A DNA stretch of 64,000 nt, from NCBI RefSeq assembly GCF_039541795.1, contig NZ_BAABGX010000001.1:62001-126000 (forward strand). The letters are read 5' to 3'. A program made the position numbers and the translations under genes. Positions 23,774 through 32,274 of the stretch are shown one piece after another; within the stretch, counting starts at the first letter, position 1, and each line of letters starts with the position of its first letter. The notes under the pieces are model-generated. The model saw only the letters and a program-made list of their open reading frames with translations, did no database searches and had not been told where the DNA came from. This stretch comes from Nibribacter koreensis. GTDB lineage: Bacteria > Bacteroidota > Bacteroidia > Cytophagales > Hymenobacteraceae.

Positions 23774-24967
23774 ATGACTAAGTATAAGGGATTGGCAATC
23801 TCATGGTTTTTTGCGCCATACCAAGGATCTGCTGATTTTGACTTTTTTAAAAGGATTAAGGACACAAACCTTGAGTTTGATGTTGTTCAGATTAAGCGCG
23901 ATCAGAAAGATTTATCACTTTTAGACTATATCACAAACGCCAAGATTAATAGGCTTGAAGTAGAAACAGAGCACAAAGAACCTCGCACCGCTAAAACTAG
24001 AGATGATTTTAAAAAATACGCTCTAGATTATTTTGAGAAAAATAATCAAAAATTTGATTTTATTATTTCCCACTCAAATGAGGTGCCTTCACATGCTATA
24101 GCCTATGAAATAAAGCAACGCAAAAAAGACTTGCCGTGGATAGCTTATTTTGGGGATTTAATTAAGATGAACCCCTATATAAAGTATATTCCCGGCTATC
24201 CACTTGTTCAGGAGGATAATACGACTGAACAAACTACAATAGAATCTGCAGACTTAATTATTCTGAATAATGAGTATCAAAAGGAGCTGATGTTTTCAGG
24301 GGCAAATGAGCAATATATACATAAGGCTGTGGTAATACCTCATTGCTATGAGCCTAAAATGTATAAGGGAGTAGATAAGCCTTTGTCATGGGCAGATGGT
24401 AAATTTAGATTATTGCACCTTGGTACCTTATATCATACAAAAAGAACTGCTGAACCTATCTTAAAAGCAGTTGATAGATTAATCCAAATCTATCCCCACT
24501 ATAAAAATAAATTTATAGTTGAGTTTTATGGCGGAGCTCCATATACTCATGATATCAGTGTCCATGCTTTTATGAAAAACAGGAATCAAGTTGTGTTCCA
24601 AGATTCAGTTTCTTATAATGAAAGCCTCAATCTCATGCAGAGAGCAGATGCATTGCTCTTGATAGACGGTCTGTTCAATGAAGCTGAGGACGGTCTTTCA
24701 GTTAATCCTTTTTTTGCCGGTAAATTAACTGACTATATGGGTGCCAAAAAACCTATAATGGCTGTGACAATGGATAAGGGACCTAGTGCAGACATTTTAA
24801 AGGCAAGTGGGAATGTTATTGCAGATGATAAAACTGACAGGATTGCTTATGTTTTAAAAAAATACATAGATCAAAAAGTGATGCCAGATTATTCTTATTA
24901 CGAAAATTATACGTGTGATAATGTGGCTCAACAAATGCAACAAGCTATAGAGAGTGTTATAAAATAA
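23774..24967 (+). CDS. Glycosyltransferase-like protein of the glycan operon
   Basis: The 397-residue protein looks like a GT-B enzyme: an N-terminal half with FDFIISHSNEVPSHAIAYEI and a C-terminal half with FRLLHLGTLYHTKRTAEPIL, VEFYGGAPYTHDI and VFQDSVSYNESLNLMQRADALLLID. The family is inferred from the fold pattern rather than a firm signature. It is tightly packed between wecB (11 bp) and glf (2 bp), so co-translation with glf is likely. The sugar transferred is unknown. Confidence 0.75.
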   Translation: MTKYKGLAISWFFAPYQGSADFDFFKRIKDTNLEFDVVQIKRDQKDLSLLDYITNAKINRLEVETEHKEPRTAKTRDDFKKYALDYFEKNNQKFDFIISHSNEVPSHAIAYEIKQRKKDLPWIAYFGDLIKMNPYIKYIPGYPLVQEDNTTEQTTIESADLIILNNEYQKELMFSGANEQYIHKAVVIPHCYEPKMYKGVDKPLSWADGKFRLLHLGTLYHTKRTAEPILKAVDRLIQIYPHYKNKFIVEFYGGAPYTHDISVHAFMKNRNQVVFQDSVSYNESLNLMQRADALLLIDGLFNEAEDGLSVNPFFAGKLTDYMGAKKPIMAVTMDKGPSADILKASGNVIADDKTDRIAYVLKKYIDQKVMPDYSYYENYTCDNVAQQMQQAIESVIK

Positions 24968-24969
24968 TC

Positions 24970-26142
24970 ATGAAAAATTACGACTTTATAATTGTAGGTT
25001 CTGGCTTTGCAGGATCTATTATGGCAGAGAGATTTGCTAATGTTCTTAATAAAAAAGTACTAATAATTGAGCAGCGCGATCATATTGCGGGAAATATGTT
25101 TGACTATTATGATGAGGCCGGTGTGTTGATTCATAAGTATGGTCCTCATTTGTTTAGGACTAATGAAGACTTTGTATGGGATTATATGTCTCAGTTTACA
25201 GAGTGGCATCCTTATCAGCATAAAGTAGTTGCAGAAATTGACACCCATTTAGTGCCAGTTCCATTCAATTTGACCTCGCTGGAAGTGTTAATGCCAGAGA
25301 AAGCTTCTGAGATAAAGGAGATTCTTTTATCAGAGTTTGGGATGGATAAAAAGGTACCTGTATCTGTGTTGCGAAAGCACCAGAACCCAATGATCAGTGA
25401 GCTTGGGAGCTTTATCTTTGAAAAGATATACTTAAACTATACAACTAAGCAATGGGGCGAAAAGCCTGAGAACCTGGATTTTGAGACAATCACGGCTCGG
25501 GTGCCAGTGCACGTTTCCTATGATGACAGGTATTTCCAAGAAAAATATCAGTTTCTACCTAAAGAAGGGTACACCCAAATGTTCAAAAAAATGCTTTCCA
25601 ACCCTAATATTGAGGTTAGATTATCTGTGAAAGCAAATGAGGTTTTAAATTTAGATACTGATTCAAATAAAATTTTCTTTAAAGGAGAAGAGTTTACTGG
25701 AACAGTAATCTACTCTGGTGCCATAGATGAAATGCTTGGCTATGCATTTGGAGAATTACCTTATCGATCTCTCCGGTTTGAAGTAGAAACTCACGATAAG
25801 GAGTATTTCCAGCCAACTGGAACAGTGAACTACCCAAATGACCATGATTATACTAGAATTTCTGAATATAAGCATATGATGGCTCAGAAACCTAGTAAAA
25901 CCTCTGTTATGGTAGAATATCCTCAAGAGTATAAAAGGCTTGTTCCTGGTCAGGATATTCCATATTATCCTATCCCTAAGGATGAGAATACCATAGCTTA
26001 TGATAAGTACAGAAGCATAGCAGATAAATTCTCCAACTTGTATTTGATTGGTAGGTTAGCTGAATATAAGTATTATGATATGAATAATATCATCATGCAC
26101 GCTTTGAAGACATTTAACGAAGAATTTGCAAATAAGAATTAG
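24970..26142 (+). CDS. glf: UDP-galactopyranose mutase
   Basis: At 390 residues this is a typical Glf. The FAD-binding N-terminus (FIIVGSGFAGSIMAERFA) and family blocks (DHIAGNMFDYYDEAGVLIHK, YGPHLFRTN, YTTKQWGEKPENL, GAIDEMLGYAFGELPYRSL, PNDHDYTRISEYKH) are all present. It converts UDP-galactopyranose to UDP-galactofuranose, so the glycan made here probably contains galactofuranose. Two to three bases separate it from both neighbours. Confidence 0.97.
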   Translation: MKNYDFIIVGSGFAGSIMAERFANVLNKKVLIIEQRDHIAGNMFDYYDEAGVLIHKYGPHLFRTNEDFVWDYMSQFTEWHPYQHKVVAEIDTHLVPVPFNLTSLEVLMPEKASEIKEILLSEFGMDKKVPVSVLRKHQNPMISELGSFIFEKIYLNYTTKQWGEKPENLDFETITARVPVHVSYDDRYFQEKYQFLPKEGYTQMFKKMLSNPNIEVRLSVKANEVLNLDTDSNKIFFKGEEFTGTVIYSGAIDEMLGYAFGELPYRSLRFEVETHDKEYFQPTGTVNYPNDHDYTRISEYKHMMAQKPSKTSVMVEYPQEYKRLVPGQDIPYYPIPKDENTIAYDKYRSIADKFSNLYLIGRLAEYKYYDMNNIIMHALKTFNEEFANKN

Positions 26143-26144
26143 TA

Positions 26145-27254
26145 ATGAGGCCTAAAATTAGCGTTCTAGTAGCAGTATATAATCTCGAATTTTACATTGA
26201 AAGATGTTTGGAATCTTTGGCCAAACAAACTTTAAAAGAAATAGAGGTTTTAGTCATAAATGATGGTGGGAGCGACGAAAGCCAACTAATCATAGATGAG
26301 TATGTGGTAAATTACCCCTCTATTTTTAAATCTTTTATCAAAGAAAACGGCGGGCACGGTTCTAGTCTAAACTATGGCATTGAAAGAGCCACTGGTGAGT
26401 ACTTGATGATTGTGGATGGGGATGACTTTCTTGATGAAGATACATGTGAATTCATGTATGATAAGGCCAAGGAGAAAGACGTTGATATGGTAATGGGTAA
26501 CTTGTTTTACATTTTCCCAGACTCAACCCTTATTTTTAAGCCCGTCCATGAGGATAGTGAGTTATTGATTGAAGGATCAAACAAATCGTTGCTTTTCAGA
26601 AATTGGGCTACTCCTTGCGCTCGTATTTACAGGAGAGAGCTTTTTGAAGACCCTGAGTTAAGATTTGTTCCTGGCATTGTGTTCGCTGATGCTAACTTTG
26701 CTCCTAAAAGCTATCACGCAGCTAAAAGTATCTATTATGTAAATAAAAATTTATATAACTATGATATAACTAGGCCTACCCAGTCTATGAAGCTAAACAA
26801 TGTGAAAATCTTGGATATAATCACAGGTATGCGAGATATGCTCCAGTATTATAAGAACAAGGGAGAATTTGACCTTTATAAAACTGAGCTACAGTATTAT
26901 GTAGGTATGCATTGTTTGGCATGGGTTAATAAAATAAAATTCTCTGAGGGTTTCTCTAGAAGCAAAGCGTTAAGAGAGTTGTTTAAAGTGGCAGATGATT
27001 ATTTTGGTGATTCCTGGCTTCAAGATAAAAACATTAAGACGCTTAGAGGGCGAAAGGCTTATCATTGGGTTAGATTAGGAAGGATGACCAATTACTACTC
27101 TTTTATTGTGGCATGGCGATTGGCTCAAAAATCTGGCAAGTTTGACCAAGCGTTGTCAAAAGCTTTCAAGATTCCTTTATCTGGTTACTCTTGGGTTTCC
27201 TCCAAAGTTCAAAAAAGGCTAAATGACTTGCTTTATGTGAAAGTATGGGGTTAA
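26145..27254 (+). CDS. Family 2 glycosyltransferase
   Basis: The 369-residue protein has a GT-A N-terminal domain: KISVLVAVYNLEFYIERCLE, EVLVINDGGSDES and the metal-binding acidic motif in LMIVDGDDFLDED. It starts 2 bp after glf. The C-terminal 130 residues are basic and rich in aromatic residues, with no obvious membrane helix. It could be the galactofuranosyl or another transferase of the operon; this cannot be decided from sequence. Confidence 0.88.
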   Translation: MRPKISVLVAVYNLEFYIERCLESLAKQTLKEIEVLVINDGGSDESQLIIDEYVVNYPSIFKSFIKENGGHGSSLNYGIERATGEYLMIVDGDDFLDEDTCEFMYDKAKEKDVDMVMGNLFYIFPDSTLIFKPVHEDSELLIEGSNKSLLFRNWATPCARIYRRELFEDPELRFVPGIVFADANFAPKSYHAAKSIYYVNKNLYNYDITRPTQSMKLNNVKILDIITGMRDMLQYYKNKGEFDLYKTELQYYVGMHCLAWVNKIKFSEGFSRSKALRELFKVADDYFGDSWLQDKNIKTLRGRKAYHWVRLGRMTNYYSFIVAWRLAQKSGKFDQALSKAFKIPLSGYSWVSSKVQKRLNDLLYVKVWG

Positions 27255-27266
27255 CTGAATTATGGG

Positions 27267-28394
27267 ATGACCAATTCAAGTCCGAAGCTTGTTTCTATTA
27301 TCTTGCCCACCTATAACGGTGAAAAATATATATCTGATTCTATCAGCAGCTGTTTGGGTCAGACATATATTAATATAGAGTTAATTGTAGTAAACGATTG
27401 CTCAATAGATGGTACAAGTACTATAATTGGAGAGTGGGCTAAAAAAGATGAAAGGATAGAAGTTGTCAATAATTCCACTAATATGAAACTCCCCAAATCT
27501 TTGAATATAGGATTTGAGCAGGCTAAAGGAGAATACATTAGTTGGACTTCAGATGATAACTTTTATGCTCCTCAGGCTATTCAGGCATTAAGTGAAATAT
27601 TAGATAACAATCCAAAGGTAGATATTGCTTATTCTTCTTACCAATTTGTAGATGAGAATGGTCAATTAATTGGTAAGTTCGGCGGAGTACCTGAAAACTT
27701 AATCTTTAAGTGTGTTGTAGGAGCATGCTTTTTATATCGTAGAAAGGTTCATGAAGAATTGGGTGGTTATGATGTAAATAAATTTAGGATGGAGGATATG
27801 GACTACTGGTTAAGAGCTGCATCTAAATTTAAATTCTATTATTTAAATCGCAGTGATTTATATTGCTATCGCAAGCATAATGAATCGTTAACCGCCGAAA
27901 TACATAGCTCACCTGGTTTGCTTTCGGAGTATAAAATTAATTATGTTGCTTCATTTGATTGTTTTCTAAACGGTACCTTAGAAGCTGGATTTACTGAGAA
28001 GGAGCTAGAAACCCACATTAAATTATTTTTTAATCAAGGTATTCATAATAGTGGCTCTTATAGGCTAGGTGAGGAAGTAAATACTGTTATTTCTTATTTA
28101 GATAAGTTGGCTTTTTTAAATTGGGATAGGGTGTTTTTTGATGCAGAAGAGATTAAGTCTGTAATTTTAGAGAAGAGGGAAGAAATTGTTAATAGTGTAA
28201 TTAGTAATCTGGTATTTGAGAATAAAATACTGTCAAAGCAAAATCCCAAATTGTCAGAACAATTGGCAAGGAATGTTTCTTGGTATTACAAAGAATATGA
28301 AGTGTTGCCCGGGTGGTACAAAAAGATAGGCCACATTTTAAAGTGTTTGCAGGGGAATAAATCTTGGAAAGAGTTAATAGGGAGAGAGAGGTAA
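27267..28394 (+). CDS. Family 2 glycosyltransferase
   Basis: The 375-residue protein has the GT2 pattern: LVSIILPTYNGEKYISDSIS, IELIVVNDCSIDGT and the acidic motif ISWTSDDNFYAPQ, followed by FRMEDMDYWLRAASKF near the acceptor site. The DNA is strikingly A/T-rich. It starts 12 bp after the previous gene and the next gene begins 1 bp after it. Donor and acceptor are unknown. Confidence 0.88.
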   Translation: MTNSSPKLVSIILPTYNGEKYISDSISSCLGQTYINIELIVVNDCSIDGTSTIIGEWAKKDERIEVVNNSTNMKLPKSLNIGFEQAKGEYISWTSDDNFYAPQAIQALSEILDNNPKVDIAYSSYQFVDENGQLIGKFGGVPENLIFKCVVGACFLYRRKVHEELGGYDVNKFRMEDMDYWLRAASKFKFYYLNRSDLYCYRKHNESLTAEIHSSPGLLSEYKINYVASFDCFLNGTLEAGFTEKELETHIKLFFNQGIHNSGSYRLGEEVNTVISYLDKLAFLNWDRVFFDAEEIKSVILEKREEIVNSVISNLVFENKILSKQNPKLSEQLARNVSWYYKEYEVLPGWYKKIGHILKCLQGNKSWKELIGRER

Positions 28395-28395
28395 T

Positions 28396-30552
28396 ATGAA
28401 ATATTGGTTAATGACTACTGAGTTCCCCCCATTTTTTGGCGGTGGCATTAGCACATATTGTTCCATAACGGCCGCTATGCTTTGTGAGAAAGGTTATGAG
28501 GTGACGGTGTTTGTAAATGATAGTTCAGTCAATAACATTGTAGAAGAGCAGGAAAAAGGAGTTAGGGTTGTAAGGTTTTGCCCCAGCCTAACCAATTCTT
28601 CTGCCTTTTTAGGGTATGTGACCAATCTAAGCTATGAATTTGCACATGTACTTAAGCAGTACGTGAAAAAGGAGGGCGTACCAGACGTCATAGAGTCCCA
28701 AGATTATCAAGGAATCGCTTATTATCTTCTGCAATACAAACACTTACACTATGATTGGTGCAAAGAGGCGTTTGTGGTCATTACCATGCACTCACCTTCT
28801 TTTCTGTACCATGAGTTCAACCATGTGCCTCTTTACAAATATCCTAATTATTGGATAGGTGAAATGGAGCGGTTCTGCTTGCAGGCGGCCAGCCTGATTA
28901 TTTCGCCAAGTAACTATCTGGTAGAGGAGGTGAAAAAGAGGTTTCCTTTTGAAAATGCCCATCTGTTCATTCTTCCAAATCCCCACGTAATGCCCACTTC
29001 CCTTGGCAACAGGATAAGGAAAAATAAGGAGAAAGGGCACATCACCTTTTATGGGAAACTGTCTCCGCAAAAGGGAAGCTTTCATTTATTAAATTACTTT
29101 AAAGCCGCTTGGGAAACAGGTTTTAAAGAACCCTTAATTCTTGTGGGAGGGCAAGACATTGTCTACCATCCAGAGGGCAGGAGTATGGGGGACATCATTA
29201 AAAAGAAATACAAGAAATTTTTGGAGGCGGGGCTTCTTCAATTGGAGGATTCTATTCACCCTTCTAAAATAGAGGCCCAAATGGCTTCCTCAAAAGTGGT
29301 GGTGGTACCCAGCACCATTGACAATTACCCTTATGTGGTGTTGGAGATGATGAGTCTGGGGCTCATTGTGCTAGTGTCTAAACAAGGTGGGCAATCAGAG
29401 ATTGTCGAAGATGGAGTGAATGGGTTTGTTTTTGACCATCAAGATCCTGACTCTTTCTTGCGTAAGCTGAAACAGATACTTGACCTTTCCGAAATAGAAG
29501 CTCAGAATATAATTGGTAAAGCACATACGTGGGTTAACCAGCATGTCAACCCTGCCCAGATTTTTGAGCGCAAGCATGAAATTCTGCAAAGAAGTGTAGC
29601 GCTTGCCCAAGCCAGTCACCGCTTTCCTTTTACAAGGGGGAAGAGTGCCTTGGTAGAAGGGACCCTACAAGAAGCTGACTTGGTGTCTGTGGTGGTGCCC
29701 TACTACAACATGGGTAGGTTTATTGACAGCACCATAGCTTCTTTGCAAGCTATTGAAGACATAGCCGTAGAAATTCTGTTGGTAAACGATGGCAGTTGTG
29801 AACAAGAGAGCCTTCAAAAACTTGATGCTTATCGTGGAAAGCCAGGCATCAGAGTGTTTGACACAAAAAACAACGGACTTTCTGCTGCTAGAAACTTTGG
29901 TGCTGAACAAGCGAAAGGTGCTTATTTAGCTTTTTTGGATGCAGATGACATGGTGGCCCCAAACTTCTATTCCAAAGCAGTCAAAGTATTAAAAGCTAGT
30001 AACAATGTCCATTTTGTGGGAGCATGGACCCAATATTTTGGAAGTTCTTCTAAAGTATGGCCTACTTTTATCCCAGAGCCTCCTATTATTCTGTACCATA
30101 ACCTAATTAACTCCAGTGCTTTACTGTACAGGCGAGAGTCTTTCTTGGCCGGTGGTCAAAATGATACCCAGTTAACTTCTTTAGAGGACTATGACAGCGT
30201 TATTTCCATGCTAGGTAACTCTTATTATGGGGTGGTGCTGCCAGAGGTTCTGTTTTATTACCGGGTCAGGAAAAAGTCAATGTTCAGAAAGCTCTCTAAA
30301 ACCAAGAAAACTATTCTTAAAGACTACATTGTCTCCAAGCACAAAGAGCTGTATGCCCAATATGCCTCAGAGGTAATTAATCTGTTAAACACCAATGGCC
30401 CAGGCATTCAAATAGACAATCCTACATTGGACTATTATTCAAAGTCTAATTTCTATTTGAATAACATGGTGTCTACCAAAGTGTTGTCTTTGGTTAAGAA
30501 GCATTCAAAAATCAAGAAAGCAGCATATCAAGTTTATAAAGTATTAAAATAG
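28396..30552 (+). CDS. Two-domain glycosyltransferase: GT4 fused to GT2
   Basis: At 718 residues this is two enzymes in one chain. Residues 1-410 are GT4-like: TEFPPFFGGGISTYCSI at the N-terminus and VVVPSTIDNYPYVVLEMMSL, GGQSEIVEDGVNGFVFD at the nucleotide-sugar site. From about residue 428 a GT2 domain begins: LVSVVVPYYNMGRFIDSTIA, EILLVNDGS and LAFLDADDMVAPN. No stop or frameshift interrupts the junction. It may add two successive sugars in the repeat unit. It is tightly packed between a GT2 gene and wzm. Confidence 0.88.
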   Translation: MKYWLMTTEFPPFFGGGISTYCSITAAMLCEKGYEVTVFVNDSSVNNIVEEQEKGVRVVRFCPSLTNSSAFLGYVTNLSYEFAHVLKQYVKKEGVPDVIESQDYQGIAYYLLQYKHLHYDWCKEAFVVITMHSPSFLYHEFNHVPLYKYPNYWIGEMERFCLQAASLIISPSNYLVEEVKKRFPFENAHLFILPNPHVMPTSLGNRIRKNKEKGHITFYGKLSPQKGSFHLLNYFKAAWETGFKEPLILVGGQDIVYHPEGRSMGDIIKKKYKKFLEAGLLQLEDSIHPSKIEAQMASSKVVVVPSTIDNYPYVVLEMMSLGLIVLVSKQGGQSEIVEDGVNGFVFDHQDPDSFLRKLKQILDLSEIEAQNIIGKAHTWVNQHVNPAQIFERKHEILQRSVALAQASHRFPFTRGKSALVEGTLQEADLVSVVVPYYNMGRFIDSTIASLQAIEDIAVEILLVNDGSCEQESLQKLDAYRGKPGIRVFDTKNNGLSAARNFGAEQAKGAYLAFLDADDMVAPNFYSKAVKVLKASNNVHFVGAWTQYFGSSSKVWPTFIPEPPIILYHNLINSSALLYRRESFLAGGQNDTQLTSLEDYDSVISMLGNSYYGVVLPEVLFYYRVRKKSMFRKLSKTKKTILKDYIVSKHKELYAQYASEVINLLNTNGPGIQIDNPTLDYYSKSNFYLNNMVSTKVLSLVKKHSKIKKAAYQVYKVLK

Positions 30553-30558
30553 AGTAAG

Positions 30559-31356
30559 ATGATTTTAGGTTTAGTAAGTAATTGGCTCCTTAGGTCAAAT
30601 AAGGCAGAAAGAATTTGGTTGTTGTCTAAGATAGAGTTCAAGCTAAGGTACTATGAGAACAAGCTAGGTCTGTTTTGGGCATTGATTAAGCCTTTAATGG
30701 ACATCACCATCTATTATATTGTATTTAATGTTATTCTGAAGCAGAACATACCGGCGTTTGCCTCTTATTTGTTTATTGGTCTTATCCTCTTCAATTTCTT
30801 TATAGAAAGTACCAGCGGCACCATCTCTATCCTGCATAGCAAGAAGTACCTGTATGAGTACAGCAACATGAACAAGCTGGAAATTTACTTATCTACGCTT
30901 TTGAGCAATGTAATAGGCTTTTCTTTCAACCTGATTATGTTTCTAGTTTTTTATGTGTTCATTGAGCCAGAATCTATTGGGTTGAACATTAATAATTTTT
31001 ACATAATCCCTTTGTTTGTGAATCTGTTTATCACCGCTTTGGGTGTGTCTTTGATGTTGTCCTCAATTTTTGTGTTGGCCAAAGACATCACCCAAATTTG
31101 GCAGGTATTTGCCACGGTTCTAATGTTCATTTCTCCTTTGTTTTATAAACTATCTAGCTTTAAAGAGGCCTTGCCGTCCTTTGATTATGTAAATCCAATT
31201 GCCGGTATCATCATCAACGCTCGGCGAGTGATGATGCAGGGGCTGCCACCAGATTTTGATTTGATGATTTTTGACTATGGGTACGGCTTTTTATTTCTAT
31301 TTATTGGGTTGATTATGTTGAATAAAATAGGCTCAAAAGCCGCTGAGAAATTATAA
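30559..31356 (+). CDS. wzm: Polysaccharide ABC exporter permease (Wzm-like)
   Basis: The 265-residue product has about six hydrophobic helices and the ABC-2 polysaccharide-export pattern: an N-terminal LRSNKAERIWLLSKIEFKLR helix, YYENKLGLFWALIKPLMDI, and the VFATVLMFISPLFYKLSSF block followed by NPIAGIIINARR. It forms the inner-membrane channel that exports the undecaprenyl-linked glycan. Its ATPase wzt starts 3 bp downstream. Together they mean an ABC-dependent, not Wzy-dependent, pathway. Confidence 0.92.
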   Translation: MILGLVSNWLLRSNKAERIWLLSKIEFKLRYYENKLGLFWALIKPLMDITIYYIVFNVILKQNIPAFASYLFIGLILFNFFIESTSGTISILHSKKYLYEYSNMNKLEIYLSTLLSNVIGFSFNLIMFLVFYVFIEPESIGLNINNFYIIPLFVNLFITALGVSLMLSSIFVLAKDITQIWQVFATVLMFISPLFYKLSSFKEALPSFDYVNPIAGIIINARRVMMQGLPPDFDLMIFDYGYGFLFLFIGLIMLNKIGSKAAEKL

Positions 31357-31359
31357 AAA

Positions 31360-32112
31360 ATGATGGAAAGTGCAGTAGCGAAGGACTTGTTGGCTATTAA
31401 GGCCAGAAACATTAGTAAAACCTTTCAGATTTCTGAAGACAGTCACAATACCGTAAAACATAGGCTCTTCAACCTTTTTAATCCACCTAAGACAAAGTAC
31501 GTACCTGCCCTTAAGAGTCTTTCATTAGAGATTAAGAAAGGCGAATGCATTGGCTTATTAGGGCGTAATGGCTCTGGAAAGTCTACCTTGGTCAAGGTGC
31601 TGGCCGGCGTATACCCTACAGACAGTGGTTATATAAACATTCAAGGGTCTACCATGCTGATGAACCTGGGCGTAGGCATGAGCCATGAGTTGACGGCAAG
31701 AGAGAACATTTATGTGTCTGGCTCAGTGTTAGGGCTAAAGATCAAAGAGATAGATGCCATCTTTGATGAGATAGTAGACTTTGCCGAACTGCGCGAATTC
31801 ATTGACACCAAGATTAAATTCTTCTCTTCTGGTATGGTAGCGCGTCTGGGCTTCTCTATTGCTGTGAAGGCTGGAGCAGACATTATGTTCCTGGATGAGA
31901 TTTTTGCTGTGGGCGATGTCAAGTTCCAGGAGAAGGCCATCAAAGTATTTGAGAGCTCCTGGATAGCAGGCAAAACCGTGATTTTGGTGAGCCATAGCAT
32001 GGATGTGATTAAGAAATACTGTAGCCGCGCCGCCTTTATGAAGAACGGAGAGTTGAAATTCATTGGAGACACAGACATCGCCATTGAAATGTATATGGAA
32101 GACAACCATTAA
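31360..32112 (+). CDS. wzt: Polysaccharide ABC exporter ATPase (Wzt-like)
   Basis: The 250-residue ATPase shows Walker A GLLGRNGSGKST, signature FSSGMVARLGFS and Walker B ADIMFLDEIFAVGD, with the polysaccharide-export blocks LNLGVGM-type (LMNLGVGMSHELTARENIYV) and H-loop LVSHSMDVIKKYC. It ends soon after the nucleotide-binding domain and lacks the C-terminal glycan-binding domain seen in Wzt proteins that read a capped O-antigen, so chain-length control must work differently. The start may be either of two adjacent Met codons. It is the last gene of the operon, followed by a terminator. Confidence 0.93.
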   Translation: MMESAVAKDLLAIKARNISKTFQISEDSHNTVKHRLFNLFNPPKTKYVPALKSLSLEIKKGECIGLLGRNGSGKSTLVKVLAGVYPTDSGYINIQGSTMLMNLGVGMSHELTARENIYVSGSVLGLKIKEIDAIFDEIVDFAELREFIDTKIKFFSSGMVARLGFSIAVKAGADIMFLDEIFAVGDVKFQEKAIKVFESSWIAGKTVILVSHSMDVIKKYCSRAAFMKNGELKFIGDTDIAIEMYMEDNH

Positions 32113-32138
32113 TTCCTGTACCTGACCTTAGAAAAACG

Positions 32139-32168
32139 AAGGCCCGTTGGTTGTACCAGCGGGCCTTT
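32139..32168. terminator. Terminator between wzt and the O-antigen ligase gene
   Basis: AAGGCCCG pairs with CGGGCCTT, with inner TGGT/ACCA, followed on the plus strand by TTTGTTTTT. It runs directly into palindrome copy 10. Confidence 0.75.
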
Positions 32169-32205
32169 GTTTTTGGCGTATTTTGAAGAAAATAGGCTAA
32201 AAATG
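32168..32205. repeat. 38-bp palindromic repeat, copy 10 of 23
   Basis: A diverged copy (ends TG...ATG rather than CG...ACG; centre TTTTGAAGAAAA). It is the first copy after the glycan operon. Confidence 0.75.
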
Positions 32206-32274
32206 GTCTTCTAACCACCCAAGGGAAAGTAGCAGTTGTACTCTCTTATAACACATAATAGGCAATCACTCAGA

